DNA of 64,000 bases from Symsagittifera roscoffensis (GCF_963678635.1 NC_087068.1:57149896-57213895); one strand, 5' to 3'. Numbered from the stretch's first letter, positions 44,019-57,094 are shown. Numbers and translations are program-made. Notes: a model not told the origin generated them from the sequence alone.

Positions 44019-45329
44019 CTAAAGCAGAAGAGTTTTCAATAAAATGATGACAATGCACAACAGATAAACCGAGAAACGACATCAATTTTATCTAGCGAGT
44101 TGCAAACATTGAGTTATAAGACATACAAAACAATCTTGCAATTGCAACCTAAGGAAAAAAAAACACTTTTGGAGTAACGTGGAATGGGATTTTTTTAAGG
44201 GCATGGAAAGTTGGGCGTAAAAAGCTTTGATTAACAAAAAACAAAAATCAGGCATGTTAAATTACTTGAATTTTACTTCATTTATCAGCACTTAGAAAAC
44301 CACAATTTACAAATGAATAAATAATTTGTCTTAACGTGACAGTAAAAAAGAAGGCAGTAGAAGCAGTCATATTTGCCTTAACATAACTTTTAATTTTTGA
44401 TCTACTAAAAGATCTGCAATAATAGCTAAAATATTGTTCAAAATGCAAAAAAGATCTAGTTTATCCTCTCATCGGGTCATTTCTATGTTTTGTTTCATTT
44501 AGTTTGAAAAAATTTAGGCCAAATTTTTTGACAGAGATTTTTTAAAATTGAAATCACGACCAGCACAATTTTGATAAGATGGTGTATTTGACTCCCAGCG
44601 AGTTTTTTTTGTAGTACCCAAAAATGGGCAAAAACAAAAACACCCAAGCCATAGGACTAAAAAAGCAAAAATGTGATCGGACTGAAAAAGCAAAAAATAG
44701 AGCAAAAGGCTTTAAACCACAATCAACTTCAAGTACTGCTCCTTGTATCAGAGCGGAACATTGAAAAATTCGACTACCCTTAAAATATGTAGTAATTTGT
44801 GGCTTAAAAATAATTCAAATTCGGAAAAAATTCTCGCTCTACGCAATTTCGTTTACAAATAGAAATTTTTTGTGTATATGAGCTTATTATTTGAAACAAT
44901 TAGCTGGCCTCTGCTCAGTTCTTAATGGTTTCTGAGACTTGCTAATTCACTGTCTACGCCAGGTGCTATTAGAAAACTGGAAACATTGCGCGAAATAAGT
45001 TCCATGTGGGCAATTTTCAGACTTAGCAAAAAATGGTCGCAGAAAACGTTTCTGAGTATGAGCTCACGGCATCAATATAATGCACATTGTTTAAAAACTT
45101 TGACGAAACTTGCTAGTTTATAACTCGAAACTTGTCTGGGGAAAAACCTTCCCGAGCACATTTTTTTTTCATTTTCTCCTTGAAAAAATAACAGGAAGTA
45201 GGAATAACAAAATTACTCGGAGGCAAAGCTTGGCTTCGCAAACACTTGCGAGAACACGAAAAAAGCAGCTCTATAAAGTGCAATAAAAAATAAGAAATAA
45301 GCCTCGAATTAGCTAAATTTCATCTACTT

Positions 45330-45406
45330 CTGAGAATTGAACCTGCGAACTAGAGATTAGGAGTCTCGCACACGAAGCTTAATAGGATCCATTAACCACT
45401 CAGTCA
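45330..45406 (-). mobile_element. tRNA-derived SINE head
   Basis: On the - strand: TGACTGAGTGGTTAAT (box A type), about 40 bp, then CGCAGGTTCAATTCTC (box B type). A GAGA-CTCCTAA-TCTC stem-loop lies between, like an anticodon arm. The D and T arms do not pair well enough for a working tRNA. Confidence 0.5.
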
Positions 45407-45708
45407 CAAATAAAACAGAGAACAGATGCTATGCATTTTCCAATGCTACAGTGAAATTTCCAAGTGAACACTTTCATTTGCGAGTTAGGTTAGAAAAAAA
45501 GCAGGTTCATTATATGAACACAAAGCTGATCGCAAGTGTAATCATTAGAGTATAGAAGAAAAATTAATGCAACCATATGGATTGCCTCAAATCAGTTTGG
45601 ATTGATTATTTGAACTATTTCGGTCTTTGGATCTATTTGCCGCGCTCATTCAGGTTCCGCTCACGCTGTCAGCTTCATAGGTAAGTGCAAAAAAATTGCC
45701 TATAAATA

Positions 45709-46443
45709 CAGTGCTGATTTTAATTATGCGGACAAAACGAACAAAACTTGAATTTTGAAACGCATTTTTCTCAAATTGGGTTAAGATTAGACAAAAAAAG
45801 AAGAGAACAAAAATTGCTTAGAATTTCATAAAAATTAAAATAGTGCAATTTTTTCCCCGAAATTCTCAACCAAAATTTTACCCTAAAAATGGGTCATTTT
45901 GGTTTTTTTCAATTAATCAAGAATTACACTGAAAATACTTTATTAATTGATGTGAAAATTATATCACAAGAAGCCTCTTACATAGCCCAACAAAGCTTAA
46001 GAAGGGTTAAATTTTAAGTTTAAGAAGGGTTAAGTTTGCGCAAATTGTTTAAAATTTGTTTTTTAACAGATATGCTGGGTTTTACGTAGTAGAAATCACA
46101 TTTATTGACTATGAAGTACAAACTTTTTCTCTAATACTGGTTTTTGGAGATTTAACTCTTCTTAAACTTTGTTGGGCTATATAGCAGGCTTCTTGTGATT
46201 CAATTTTCTCATCAATTAACAAAGTAGTTTCAGTGTAATTCTTGATTAGTTGAAAAAAGCCAAAATGACCCATTTTTGGGGTAAAATTTTGGTTGAGAAT
46301 TTCGGAGAAAAAACTGCATCATATTAACTTTGATGAGATTCTAAGCAACTTTTGTTCTGTTCACTTTTTGACCCAATTTGAGAAAAACGCGTTTGAAAAT
46401 TCAAGTTTTGTTTATTTTGTCCGGATAATTTAAATCAGCACTG
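45709..46443. mobile_element. Tc1/mariner-like foldback MITE, copy 2
   Basis: 735 bp, CAGTGCTGATTTTAATTATG to AATTTAAATCAGCACTG, flanked by TA. Same family as 36,522-37,251 (shared words TTCTCAAATTGGGTT, AAAATGGGTCATTTT, TAGCCCAACAAA), with long inverted arms and no transposase. Clearly diverged from copy 1, so not a recent pair. Confidence 0.83.
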
Positions 46444-46721
46444 TACTCTTAATAAATTAACAAAAATGAAAAGATCGAAAAAAATGATTGCGGGTGAAGT
46501 ATACGTTTGGGCTCAGGGCGGCGATATCTTCAAAAGTGTATACAAATTCTCGCAGAAACGATTATTTTGATTAACTTTGCACAACAACTTTGCAGTAGAA
46601 TGCGCTAATTGGGTTGAGAAGACAAATCGTATAAGACAACAATCGCAAGCTCGTTGATGCAATACATTGAGGAGAGATAAATATCAAAACCACAAAAAAA
46701 TAACAAAACAAATTAACTAAC

Positions 46722-47007
46722 CCAAAACATCATTTCTGTTCAGTCTGATTGTCGTCTCGTTATTCGGTATCTGATAAGTCGTGTCAAACGAGATCTCATT
46801 CACAGTTCGTTTCGATATTTGGGTATCGTTCACTTCGTTCTTATTTTTTCTCCCCGAGTCATCTTCGACTTTCGTGTCGTTGCCGTCTTCGGTTTTGCCG
46901 CCATGCATTGTGACATAACTGTTGTTCATGTTGGACCTATTCGGGTCGGGATCTGCTCGGGGAAAGTGGCGACCTTTGTTGCCGTCATTTGGTTGCTCAT
47001 TATCAAA
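46722..47007 (-). CDS. Internal exon: disordered, Asn/Asp/Lys-rich
   Basis: 286 bp, acceptor TTAACAG, donor GG|GTTAGT, phase 0 in and phase 1 out. Encodes about 95 polar residues starting FDNEQPNDGNKGRHFPR, without a domain. Phases fit the exons on either side, the main support for a single gene. Confidence 0.6.
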
Positions 47008-47394
47008 CTGTTAATTAAAAACAAATTCCAAACTTTTGTGACCTGCTGTTTTGGAAAACTGCTTAAAATTTGGAAGTGATTAAAAACAAATGTGAAAAAA
47101 ACTTCAAAAATATTTGCCGCAGCAAAAAAAAAAATCTAGATCGACGCGAATGTAATGCGCTCTGCGAAATTAAACAGGAAAACTGATGATGTTTGCGTCA
47201 TACTTTTTATATGTTTGAATTTTTCAGTTTCAAGACAAGCTAGTCTGGTGTACATGTAAATTAAACGCTAAGCTCGTGACAATATCAGCGATCATGAGCA
47301 CCTCAAAAAACGGTGCTTATTAAAGGTTTTTACGTTTATAGAATAGTTTTAAAAAATTAGTTTCAGACCTCAAAATGGGCAGTTCTGAGCAGGT

Positions 47395-47465
47395 TGGTGA
47401 ATAGGTTGAATCCTTGAGGGGGGGGGGAGTCCGCCTCCCTTCTTTATACGCCCCTGGTTCTGGAT
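47395..47465. repeat. End of a CAGGGGCGGATC-type repeat
   Basis: A run of ten G followed by GAGTCCGCCTCC and ATACGCCCCTGG. The last part is the reverse complement of the CAGGGGCG start seen at 48,336. Fragment of the same non-autonomous DNA-transposon-like family. Confidence 0.55.
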
Positions 47466-47546
47466 TATCTAACTTCGTTTAGATTTGTTGGCCGAAAAGG
47501 ATTTTGTCAAGAATGGAAGTTAACTATAGGTGGTATAATTACTTAC

Positions 47547-47807
47547 CGACTGAAGCTCTTTCCGATCGCGACTCTTAGGACTGCTGTAGCGTCTCTGGGT
47601 CTCCTGCTGTTCGAACTGGTCGCTATTTGGAGCTATGTCGATGTACTGGGTGCGCATCAGCGATGATGCAATCATCTCGTCGTCCATGTTCTGAAGAGTC
47701 GACGAGAGAAGTTGGGTAGTCTGTTCCCAGTCGGCGATGGTGCTTGCTTCATCTGACGTCACAGGAAGTCCGTCTCGTTCGTCGGCCACTGGTGCAATCG
47801 CCAGATC
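47547..47807 (-). CDS. Internal exon: acidic, Gln/Ser-rich
   Basis: 261 bp (87 codons), acceptor GTAAACAG and donor TCG|GTAAGT, phase 0 on both sides. Encodes a polar helix-forming region (LAIAPVADERDG ... IADWEQTTQLLSSTLQ). The splice sites are among the best in the window. No domain recognised. Confidence 0.65.
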
Positions 47808-48335
47808 CTGTTTACAAAAATACCAAAATTCGCAAAAAATTTTCCGGTCAAATATCATATTTTAAATCTTACTATCAAATACAAAACTGCAGATAACAAG
47901 AGAAAAATGTTATGGTGTAAAATTTAATTTTCACTTTTAAAAAATTACTTCAGAAAACCGAAATTGCAAACACAGAGCGGAGTTCCGAAAGAATTTACCA
48001 ACTGAAAAACATTAAATAGTGGTTAACGCAAAAATTTAACTTAAAAACTGCATGTTGAAGTTTTATTTTTTATTTGAGTTGATGTGAAATGATTCTAATT
48101 TTTCTAGATATTCAATATCAAAATGTTGACCATATAGGTAGCCTTGAGCATCTTTTTTTCCTCAGAAAATAGCTCAGAATTGAAATTTTTGAAACGGTTG
48201 TTCAATTGCTGAAATACGTAAAAACAAATGGTTTCCAACAATAAAAAAGAGCAGTTTTAGGTTAATTAATTTCGTTTAGATTCGCTTACTTAAAAGACTA
48301 TTGATTACAATTTGTCCTTGACTATCCACAGGGGC

Positions 48336-49505
48336 GGATCTAGGATTTTCTCGCGGGGGGGGGGCGGATTTTCAAAAAAAAAATTCGAAAATTTTGTCGA
48401 CCTTTTTTTTAGGTCAATCAAATTGATTTTCTGAGCTCTCTCATACCACTAAAAGACCTAAAGCACTAAAAACAGATCAAAAAAGGCGTTTAGGCACTTT
48501 TTGAAAAATTTCGCGCACTACTCCCTCAAAATTAGTATATATTGGCGCCAAAGCTCCGTCAGCCAAGAGAAGAAACGTACGCCCCTTCGCCCACCCCCAC
48601 CCCCCTACATCTACCCCCGACTATACATACAATAATTGCACTCACCACTTGTTCCTCTTCACTTGCAAACCTGACCTTTGCCTTCTTTTTTGACTTTCTC
48701 TTTCTCGATTTTTTGAGGCCTCTTCCGCTGTCGTTGTTGTTATTGTTTACTTCATTCTGCTCTCGGTTTGATTCAGACGATGAATTTTTGGTTCGATTGG
48801 CTAATACCAACCAGACATACTATGCATTACATGTTAGATACTATAATAATTCGGATTTTTCGCTGTAAATTTTCAATTAATTTTTATTTCAAAAATTCGA
48901 AAAAAATTCAAAAGGTCGAAAAAATTCTAGGCTGCTGATAAGAAAATCATAACTGCTGTCTTTATATCTTCAATTTTTGCGGAAAACTATTTCAAAAGCC
49001 AGGATACAAAACATTTTGGAGCCTGTATGTGTTTATTTTTCTGGAAACTAACATCCTTAATGCACACAATATATGCACACAATACAAAAGTTTTTAGACT
49101 GTCAAAAAAAATAAACTGGGAGAGTAAAAAAACAAAAGTTTCATAAATGTACTTGCCTGCTCTTAAGAAGAATTCTTCCTGCAGACTAATTTATGGCAAA
49201 CTTGCAAGCTAACAAAAAAATAGTCCTATGAAAGAAAAAACTAAAAGCTATTTATTTATTTTTTCATAGGGTTATTTTTTTAGTAACTAAAAGGGAAAAA
49301 ACTTGAGGAAAAATGATAGATTCATCTGTTTTGACCTGTTTTTTTTTCAAAAATTTGCCTGCGGTGCAGACATTTCGGCAAGAACAGGAACTTTTCAGTG
49401 CTTTGAGAAAGCTCGAAAAATCAATTTGGTCGTCCTAAAAAAAGGTCGTCAAAATTTTCAATTTTTTTTGAAAATCCGCCCCGGCTTCGAGAAAATCCTA
49501 GATCC
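48336..49505. mobile_element. Two CAGGGGCGGATC-type repeat ends in inverted orientation
   Basis: 48,336-48,450 (CAGGGGCGGATCTAGGATTTT...) and 49,423-49,505 match as reverse complements over about 90 bp, including CTAGGATTTTCTCG and the following GGCGGATTTTCAAAAAA. They bracket about 1 kb that includes a possible exon. Either one element with long terminal inverted repeats or two separate insertions. No transposase. Confidence 0.6.
48646..48800 (-). CDS. Possible exon: basic, Asn-rich
   Basis: 155 bp, acceptor GGTATTAG, donor GTG|GTGAGT, ending at phase 0, which fits the next exon. Encodes NRTKNSSSESNREQNEV, a run of Asn, then KKSRKRKSKKKAKVRF, a strongly basic cluster that could be a nuclear or membrane-binding signal. 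Low complexity makes this uncertain. Confidence 0.45.
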
Positions 49506-49978
49506 TAGAGTTTTCTAATTTTTTCGTACAATTTTTTTAAATTTTTTTTGAAAATCTTATTGTCGAATATGCGCTGAAAGAAAAATTCAACACTAGTTTT
49601 CTTGATAGTAAAATGAAATTTTATGGGCCTAAAAAGATTTTAAAAAAATTAATTTCCATATAATGAACGTTTCTTGATCGTGTTTTTGGCTCGAACTTGA
49701 ACTAAAAAAAGAAAACAAAAAACAAGAGAAAAAGATAAACTAAAATACATCCGAAAGTAGAGTTCCTCCCCATTTTCAATGGTCGGATCAAAAATGCCTA
49801 ATTAGGTACCCTTCAATGCATTGAATCGCCTTTTAAAAGCTATAAAATGCAAATCAAACAAACATACAAAAACATTTAGCAAATTTACTTCAAAGATATG
49901 ATATTGATTGGTCTCTATGCCTAGTCTGCTATGTCTGTTTGCATTTCGTACGTCGTTCTGTCTGGGGGGGTTCGTCAC

Positions 49979-50070
49979 CTTCTTCTGTTTGTCTGCCGTT
50001 GTTGTCATCACGAGTGCGTTCCAGTCGCCGTCTTTTTGAAACATCCAACAGTTCACCAAATTCAGTCAGA
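49979..50070 (-). CDS. Possible upstream exon of the Rab-like gene
   Basis: One frame reads ELLTEFGELLDVSKRRRLER and continues to a donor AAG|GTGACG, with the phase needed by the next candidate exon. Another frame has an ATG at about 50,044 (MFQKDGDWNALVM) but the wrong phase at that donor. No acceptor or start is visible for the first frame. The true 5' end of this gene is not established. Confidence 0.3.
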
Positions 50071-52159
50071 AGTTCAAATCATCAAGATTTTTTGATCATT
50101 TTAACAAAATTCTGCGAATATTTACTGCTTTGGCGAAATGATAACAAAAAAATCACTCAGAGGTAAAGCTGCACCTTTAAAAACGCAAAACGAACAAGAC
50201 TCGGAAAAAATTGGCTCAGCACAAAATCAAATTAGGATTGCTGAAAAAGTGGAATCGCTCCAACAGATATATTGGACAGCAAAGTAATCGTGTTCACAGC
50301 CGAAAACAGACTAAACTTTTTTGATATTTTGTAGTTTAGATAAAATTATGACTGAAAATATTTGAAACTTGATTTTTTTCTCTGTATTCAAACTTATATT
50401 TTCATATTTGTGAATTGTCGAATGTTTCAAGTTACCCTTCGAGCGGTGTCGCTTCCCAGTCCTCTTCACTCATTGGTTAACAACTAGATAGTCAATGTAC
50501 TAACCAGACACGATATGATCAAAATAAACTATAAAACTGAAATTGAGCTTCCAGTTTTAAAACCTTATTCAAAGTATAGGAACAAAAAACTGAATAAAGA
50601 TGAATATACAGGTTGACTTGGACAAGTAATTAGCACTTTGCTGTTTAACCGTGGTCAAATTGTTCGTATTTTTGAAAGGTTGCATGAAAATAGTAAGCGA
50701 AGAAAATATTACTTTCAAGCAAAGCGATGCATTGCACAGTTCATTTACATAGAGCTAAAATGAAAAATTGTATAAAGCTTGGTTGGTTTGAATTAATTTT
50801 TATTTGAAAAAGAGAGCAATGTTTTTAATAATGCGCCAAATAAAACACAACTGATTTGCGAACAATTTTCTGGCTGAAAATAAAACCAAACGATATTTTG
50901 ACCAAACATTCTTTCGAATTTCTATTTTTGAAGATTTCGAAAGCATGTTGCCTTTACTTTTAACTTTAAGATGTTGCCTAAAAAATGCAAGAAGAATTAT
51001 CACCCCACGTTTACAAAAAAAACATAATAGGCGAAAATGCGCTTTAACATGTGACGTGTATATATTTATTATTAGATGATATACAGGCAAAAGTAACTCT
51101 TCGCAAACAATCAGTCAAACAGAAGAGAACTTCAAATATAAAAACAATGCTAGCTATCATAAAACTCAGTAATCAAATAGCTTTAAAAAAGTTCAAGGCA
51201 AAGCATGACAGTTTCACAAGATTAAGGCGTTGATCTCCTAATAAAACCTAATAAAAAATGGTACAAAAAATTTATAAAATAGCAGCAAACCCACACAGCT
51301 GCATAGAAAAACTGAGCTTACAACCAGTCAGAACTATCAATCCAAGAAAAACATGGTGCATTTTCGAGTTTCAACTTGGAAATTTTATTTCATGAAAATT
51401 AAAATCGAATTTTCGAGTTTTAGTCAGAGCCGCTGGCCGACATGCTCTGTTTCATCAAAAACAGCCATAATCATGGCAAAAAATATGTTTTACTAGCCTA
51501 ATACGATAATAACCATAAATTGAGTCAGAGTAAAACATATCACTTGTTCAAGAAAATTGAAAAATGAAAGAAAAATTTGTTTATCTCGAGACCTTGAAAC
51601 TTTGAGAACCTCAAGATCTTTGAGACTCGCAATTGGAAGGCTTTGTTTGGCATCAGCATATCAAAGATAAAAGCTTAGAAATTTTTGTTCAAGATTTTAT
51701 TTGGAAATTTCTACTTCTGAAAAACATATGACTTTCTCATAAATAGCCCAGTATTCAAGGCCGAAATTGCACTCAAAAATTTATCTTTTTTTTCTCAATT
51801 GGTGTAATTCTGCAAAACAACATGACTATATAAGATTTTCGAAAAAAAATGTCTTCCAAATTAGAGTGCCATAAATTCATTTACCTAGGACGTTTTAGAA
51901 TATAGCCTTAAAATTTAACACAGAGGCGAAGTTGCATTTCGCGTACACAAGCAAAAATATGACCAATAACGCTACTGGGAAAAACTGAATGAGTAAAACT
52001 ATGAGTCTACAAAATTTTTTAAGTGACGCACGCCAATTGTGACGCATTAGCAATACCCGTCAGTTTGAAAAAAAAAGAAGAAATTTACCAAGTAACATGC
52101 CTCAATTTATAGAGCGGACGCATTTCAATGAGTATACAAAAAAGTTCCAAAGTATACAA

Positions 52160-52245
52160 ACATCCGACCCTGCCCAGGCTCGAACCCTCTTAATTTTTTG
52201 CGGGTCCCCTTCACTACCTCTACGCTAGATCCATGATACCTTGAA
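52160..52245 (-). mobile_element. tRNA-derived SINE head
   Basis: On the - strand: TCTAGCGTAGAGGTAGTG (box A type), then GAGGGTTCGAGCCTGG (a very good box B) about 22 bp later. The anticodon arm is not recognisable, so it is not a working tRNA gene. Confidence 0.55.
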
Positions 52246-53789
52246 GTTAAAGTGCTATTTGTAATATAATAGTCTGCGTTAATATCCTTAGCAATGGCTC
52301 TACTTAATAGCTGGTTATTGATCAAAATGAACACTTTCAAAATGAATACATTTTGTCGCAAAAATATTTGCTTCGCACCAATTTTTGCGACTTATGTTGA
52401 AAAAAAGAGAGTTCAAACTATCTCACAAGTTTTGCTTGTGTAAAAACATTGTATGAAAATGTGCGGTTGCACTTTATCTTGGGTTGAACGAATACAAAAA
52501 AAGCACTAGCTTGTCGCGTGCTATCTTCATCGGCCAAATCCTTTCGCGTATTCTAATAGATTACATCACTTAGACATAATCCAAAAAACGAAACAACCTG
52601 TTTAGAAAAGGAATTATTATCACAAACAAAGATGTAGATTAATTACGTAATTAATAACAAACCAGAGCCCCAATGCTTACTGTAACACTTGAAAAAAGAT
52701 CTTCTCCAATTGAAAAAACAATATTATGCAAAAACAAGTCACATTTTCAATTTTGCGTCTTTTTGTGCTTGCAGTTTAACTCATTTCGACATCCAAGTTT
52801 TTTTCTTGCTTAAGAATCTGTTGACGGTATATGTTGAATCCTAACACTGCTAATTCCTAATATTTGAGTTAATATATCATCGCGCATGATCTAGTTGCTC
52901 TTTGTGAAACGTTATCAAAATGTGATTAGCTTTTCAACTTTTCATCATTGAAAAAATTCAAGTTTTCATGGAGTCTTCTGTAAAATTTTAATAATTCTAG
53001 AATTCTGAAGCGGCTGTTTTAAACTTGTTTATTTTGAGCTTGCTCTCAAAAAACCTGTTTTCATCACACTTGCCTCATCCTTTAGATATTTTTTTCGAGC
53101 TTTAATTATGCTATACAATGCGCATTATCCACAACGAACACTGCTGTACTGAGCTGACAGATATTTGGCTCGTCAGAACTACAAAGCAAGAACAACAATT
53201 AATCCAAGACCGCACCTTTTGATACACAATATTTAACAATTTCTTCATTGGAAAATCACATCATATAACTAACGTACTACTCGCAATTATCAATTTATGT
53301 ATGATATTGAAAGACTGAAAGCTTTACTGTAGACCGTACAATTCGAATTTTTCATTAAATTTTAATGACCTTCAGTGTCAAACGTTTTTTTTTCAAGCCT
53401 ATTAAAGTACAAACAAAATCTAGTCAATCTTATCTTCCAAACTTTTAACTAATTATTCAGTTGGGTCCAAGATAGCGTCAATTTGACTTTTCTGTTTTAG
53501 AATCCATTACTGAAAATGTGTTACAACATTATTTTATTTATAATATTTCCTAAATGCTTGTTATTCAACTTAAAGAAAATCGTCCCCAAAATTGGTTTAA
53601 TAAAATACAAGTGGGTAATTAGTACAATTGGATTTTGTTCCATTTTAATAAATAATATGAGCTTACGATTTTGAAACGGTAAGATTATAAGATAACTCTT
53701 CAAAATGGTTGAAAGCTCAGCGTTGTCACTAAGGTTGTAGCCGTAAAAGCTAATTGCTGTGCCTGCGATTCTTGTTTATCTCAATAATC

Positions 53790-54200
53790 CGGTGTTTTTA
53801 ACAAGGGTTTGTTTAGCTCTCGGTTTCAGTTACATTCAGAGCACCCAAAGCAGTGTACAGACAATCCTTCAAGAAGTGACAGACCATAGCTTTTTTATAT
53901 TTATATCGCATTCTTCAAGTTATATATTCAGGCCTTTAACATCAATTAGGATTTTTAGCGTGTATTACTTACCGCTAACTTAAGCACAATTTCACAAAAA
54001 ATTAGTTAATTGTTTTGCACTCTGAACTCTAGTGAGTTAAGTTGTTTTGATTTTTTATGGATGTTGTTTTCAAGTGTATTCTCACCGACAACCCAAAAGG
54101 CAGTGGACAGACAATCGAATTCGGCATATTGGGTTCCATATTCATGCCTTGAAAACCCAGCAAAAACTTTAATCGAAAATTTAAGGTTTCCAAAGCCATA
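53790..54200 (+). repeat. Duplicated motif CCCAAA(A)GGCAGTG(G/T)ACAGACAATC
   Basis: 53,845-53,870 and 54,090-54,120 share ACCCAAAGCAGTGTACAGACA-type sequence with related flanks, in the same orientation, about 250 bp apart. Confidence 0.6.
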
Positions 54201-54832
54201 TTTTGTAGAGCTGCACTGCCAAACTAAGCGCAAATTTCTACTAAAAAAGAAAAAAACGACTTTTCATTCGAAAAAAAATAATAATAACCAACAATTTGTC
54301 TATCTTTTACGAAATTTTTTTTGATGAAAAATTGAAAACAAAATCCTCTTAATAGAAAAGCAGGTCTCGAGGCGTAAAATAAGCAACGTTCCAGAAAATT
54401 TTTCTTTTTACTGGACCAGTATACCGCTAGAAAAATCACGCTTAATATGATTTTACTTGAGCTCAAAATTTGGTCATGTTATTATCAATTTTTTCAATAT
54501 TATTTTTTCATGAAAACGACAGAAAATTTAGAAATGATTATTGTGGTCAGAACATTCGCTGCTGCTTGCAATGCAACCGACTTGACTTTCCAAGTTTCCG
54601 TGTTTTTTTTAAATCAAAGGAGGTGAAATCATTAAACCAACAAGGATAGCCGGTTGCTGTGCAAGTAGCTCAGAATATTCCGTCAACATTAATAAAATTC
54701 AAAAGAAGTTCCTGAAATTAGTTAATTCATCAAAATTTCTTCTAGTACCTTCTGTGATGAGAACACTAAGCATACCAGTAGAAATTTGGTTAATCAGGCA
54801 TAACTGACAAGAGTTGTCTTCAAGAAAAACAA

Positions 54833-54892
54833 TGTGTGTGTGTGCGTGCGTGCATATGTGTGTACGCACACACAAATACACACATACATAAT
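54833..54892. repeat. TG/CA repeat with hairpin symmetry
   Basis: A TGTGTG-type run changes to CACACA after a TGTGTGTACGCACACAC centre, so the strand can fold on itself. Confidence 0.85.
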
Positions 54893-56339
54893 TTTTTTAA
54901 AGAAAACTGTTGTCGCTTATGCTTAGTTTACCTAAATTCTTTTGGTGTATAAAAATTTCTCATCAAAAACGTACTAAAAGAACTTTTGATGAATTTAAAC
55001 ACTCAAAAGTAACGACAAATTTTGTTGGACAAATAACTTCTCGATTTTCTCAGAAATATTTTTTTTTGCCATGGAAGCGCCAAATGAGTTTTTCCAAAAC
55101 TAATTTTTAATTTTTTAAAAAAGTTTTTTTTTTGATTAGTCTAAATAACCAATTTAACTAACGTTACCATCTCTTATCACTCGAAATTATTCTACTCCAC
55201 AATGACACAACTTTTTGAAAACTTTTCGATGTCGTTCGAATCACGAAAAAAAAGTTTATTTATGATAAATCACAATTTCCTTCACTTTTCAAAATTTCTC
55301 AAAAAGATAAAACTTCTTTACTCAAGAGGACTTCTCAGTGAAATAGTTGAACGTTATAACAAATCATGTTCAACTCATCTGACAAGTTCGAATAATCCAA
55401 AATTTTGTCGACCTTTTGCAGGTTCTTCAAATTGATTTTCCGAGCGCGTCAAAAGGACCTATTTTTTGCAGAAGTCAAATTTCTGGGGGTGGGAGGGCAG
55501 GGGCGTTTGTTTTTGATTCCAACTGTAACAAACCTAATTTAATTTTCAAAAAGCCATCAAACATCATCTTATTTGGTCGTCCATGTGCCAGATAAGACTC
55601 ACAATTAGCTCATCTCAAAGTAGAAACTCGAGGCAGCAAGATTTCAATTAACTGGCTACAATGCATTATCAAAATAAACAACATCATTACAACAAACTAA
55701 ATTTCTACATACTTTCCAACAACATTGCCATCTACAATGATTAAATAGATACAGGAAAGAACATTTTCCAGTCTATGTCTTAAATCAGTTTAGTTTGTTT
55801 TTTTTTTAAATCCGGAATTTGAATTATTCAAATCGGTTCTTGGACTGGAAAAGATTCTTTATAAATTAAACCTAAGACGTTCATCAAACTAAAAACTACT
55901 ATTGGTTAAAATTACAGCAACGCGGCGTAGTATCAATCTTGCAAAATATACAGGGTAAGTCTATATATACAGCTGTGCACAGAGCAAAATGGCAACTAGG
56001 AATACAATAGATATTGAGAATTAAGCATTATGACACTGAGGCCTGCAAGAGAAACCAATCGCCCTTATGGACTTTACTGAGAGCTTGGAGTTTACCCCTC
56101 CCCCCCGCGTCAGCATTTTATACGGCCTACACACAACAACTCTGAGGCGAATTCACACTTCGGATACAAAGTAGTATTTTTTTTGTAGTTTTGCCACCTG
56201 CTAGTTTGGCGTAATTGAACACTCTTTTGACGTGTAAGCGGCTAATTAATCCGGCTGAGAAATCACTCCCAATTGAATTACAGTTAGCCATTCGGTTTCG
56301 TTTGATACATATCGCGTTTTCTTACCATGATACAAAAGC

Positions 56340-56950
56340 GTTGCGTCTTAAATTATTACAGATTCTAAACCACAACTTAATACAAAGAAAATCTAATGTC
56401 AAACCTAATATATGAACAATTCTATACCCTATTTTAATACACGGAAAATTCGGGTGCCCATTATTTTTTGAAACTAACCATCTTACCATCCGAAACTCTG
56501 AAACCCATTTAGGACGTTGAGAATACTTATCTTAATACATATGATTTTTGACATTCCCGTTTTGAATCTTAAGCATTGCTACATCGGCAAAACCGGGCGC
56601 CAAAACTTTTTTAAAAACCAAAAAAAATTTTCGAAACCATCTGAAAACTCTGAAACCTGTAACTTATCCGAATACATTGGGAAACCTAATGAGTCTATTA
56701 TTAATTCTAATACATATTGGGTCTATTACTGATCTTAATACATAGGTCTATACACTATGTCAACACATGGATACTTCGGGCGCCGAGGAAACCTAATGTA
56801 ACTTGGTATATTGGGAAACATGGGTCATAGCTCGGTGGTAATACATGGGGAAACCTAAGACTTATCTTAATACATTGAAAACCTATTCTCTATCCGAATG
56901 CGTAGCTGGCGGTACCGGAAATCTATAGCCTATATTAATACATGGTGGAC
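56340..56950 (+). repeat. Degenerate minisatellite with (C)TTAATACAT and GGAAACCTAA words
   Basis: TTAATACA(T/A) recurs about every 30-70 bp (at least nine times), often followed by GGGAAACC or by TCTAT. Units vary in length and sequence. Confidence 0.6.
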
Positions 56951-57052
56951 CGAAACCACGACCCCCACCCCCTGATCGCCTCACACATAATACTGTGGTT
57001 ATACATGATGATTTCAGATAACTAAATTTTTGTCCCATTTGACACTTATGTA

Positions 57053-57094
57053 TTGGTAGATCGAGAAGCTGTAATTGGTAGATCGAGAAGCTGA
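57053..57094 (+). repeat. Tandem doubling of a 21-bp unit
   Basis: ATTGGTAGATCGAGAAGCTG occurs twice in a row with one or two bases between. Confidence 0.9.

Larger units (their letters stand above)
44019..46721 (-). other. Probable intron with a SINE-like element and a MITE
   Basis: About 2.7 kb without coding signal between two exons joined in phase 1. Holds a tRNA-like SINE (45,330-45,406) and a mariner-like MITE (45,709-46,443). Confidence 0.6.

Noticed and set aside
45330-45406. A working tRNA with anticodon CCT
   Set aside because: The anticodon loop looks right, but T and D stems do not pair.
46819-47079. Open frame on the + strand over the exon at 46,722-47,007
   Set aside because: The opposite strand has better codon pattern and splice sites fitting its neighbours.
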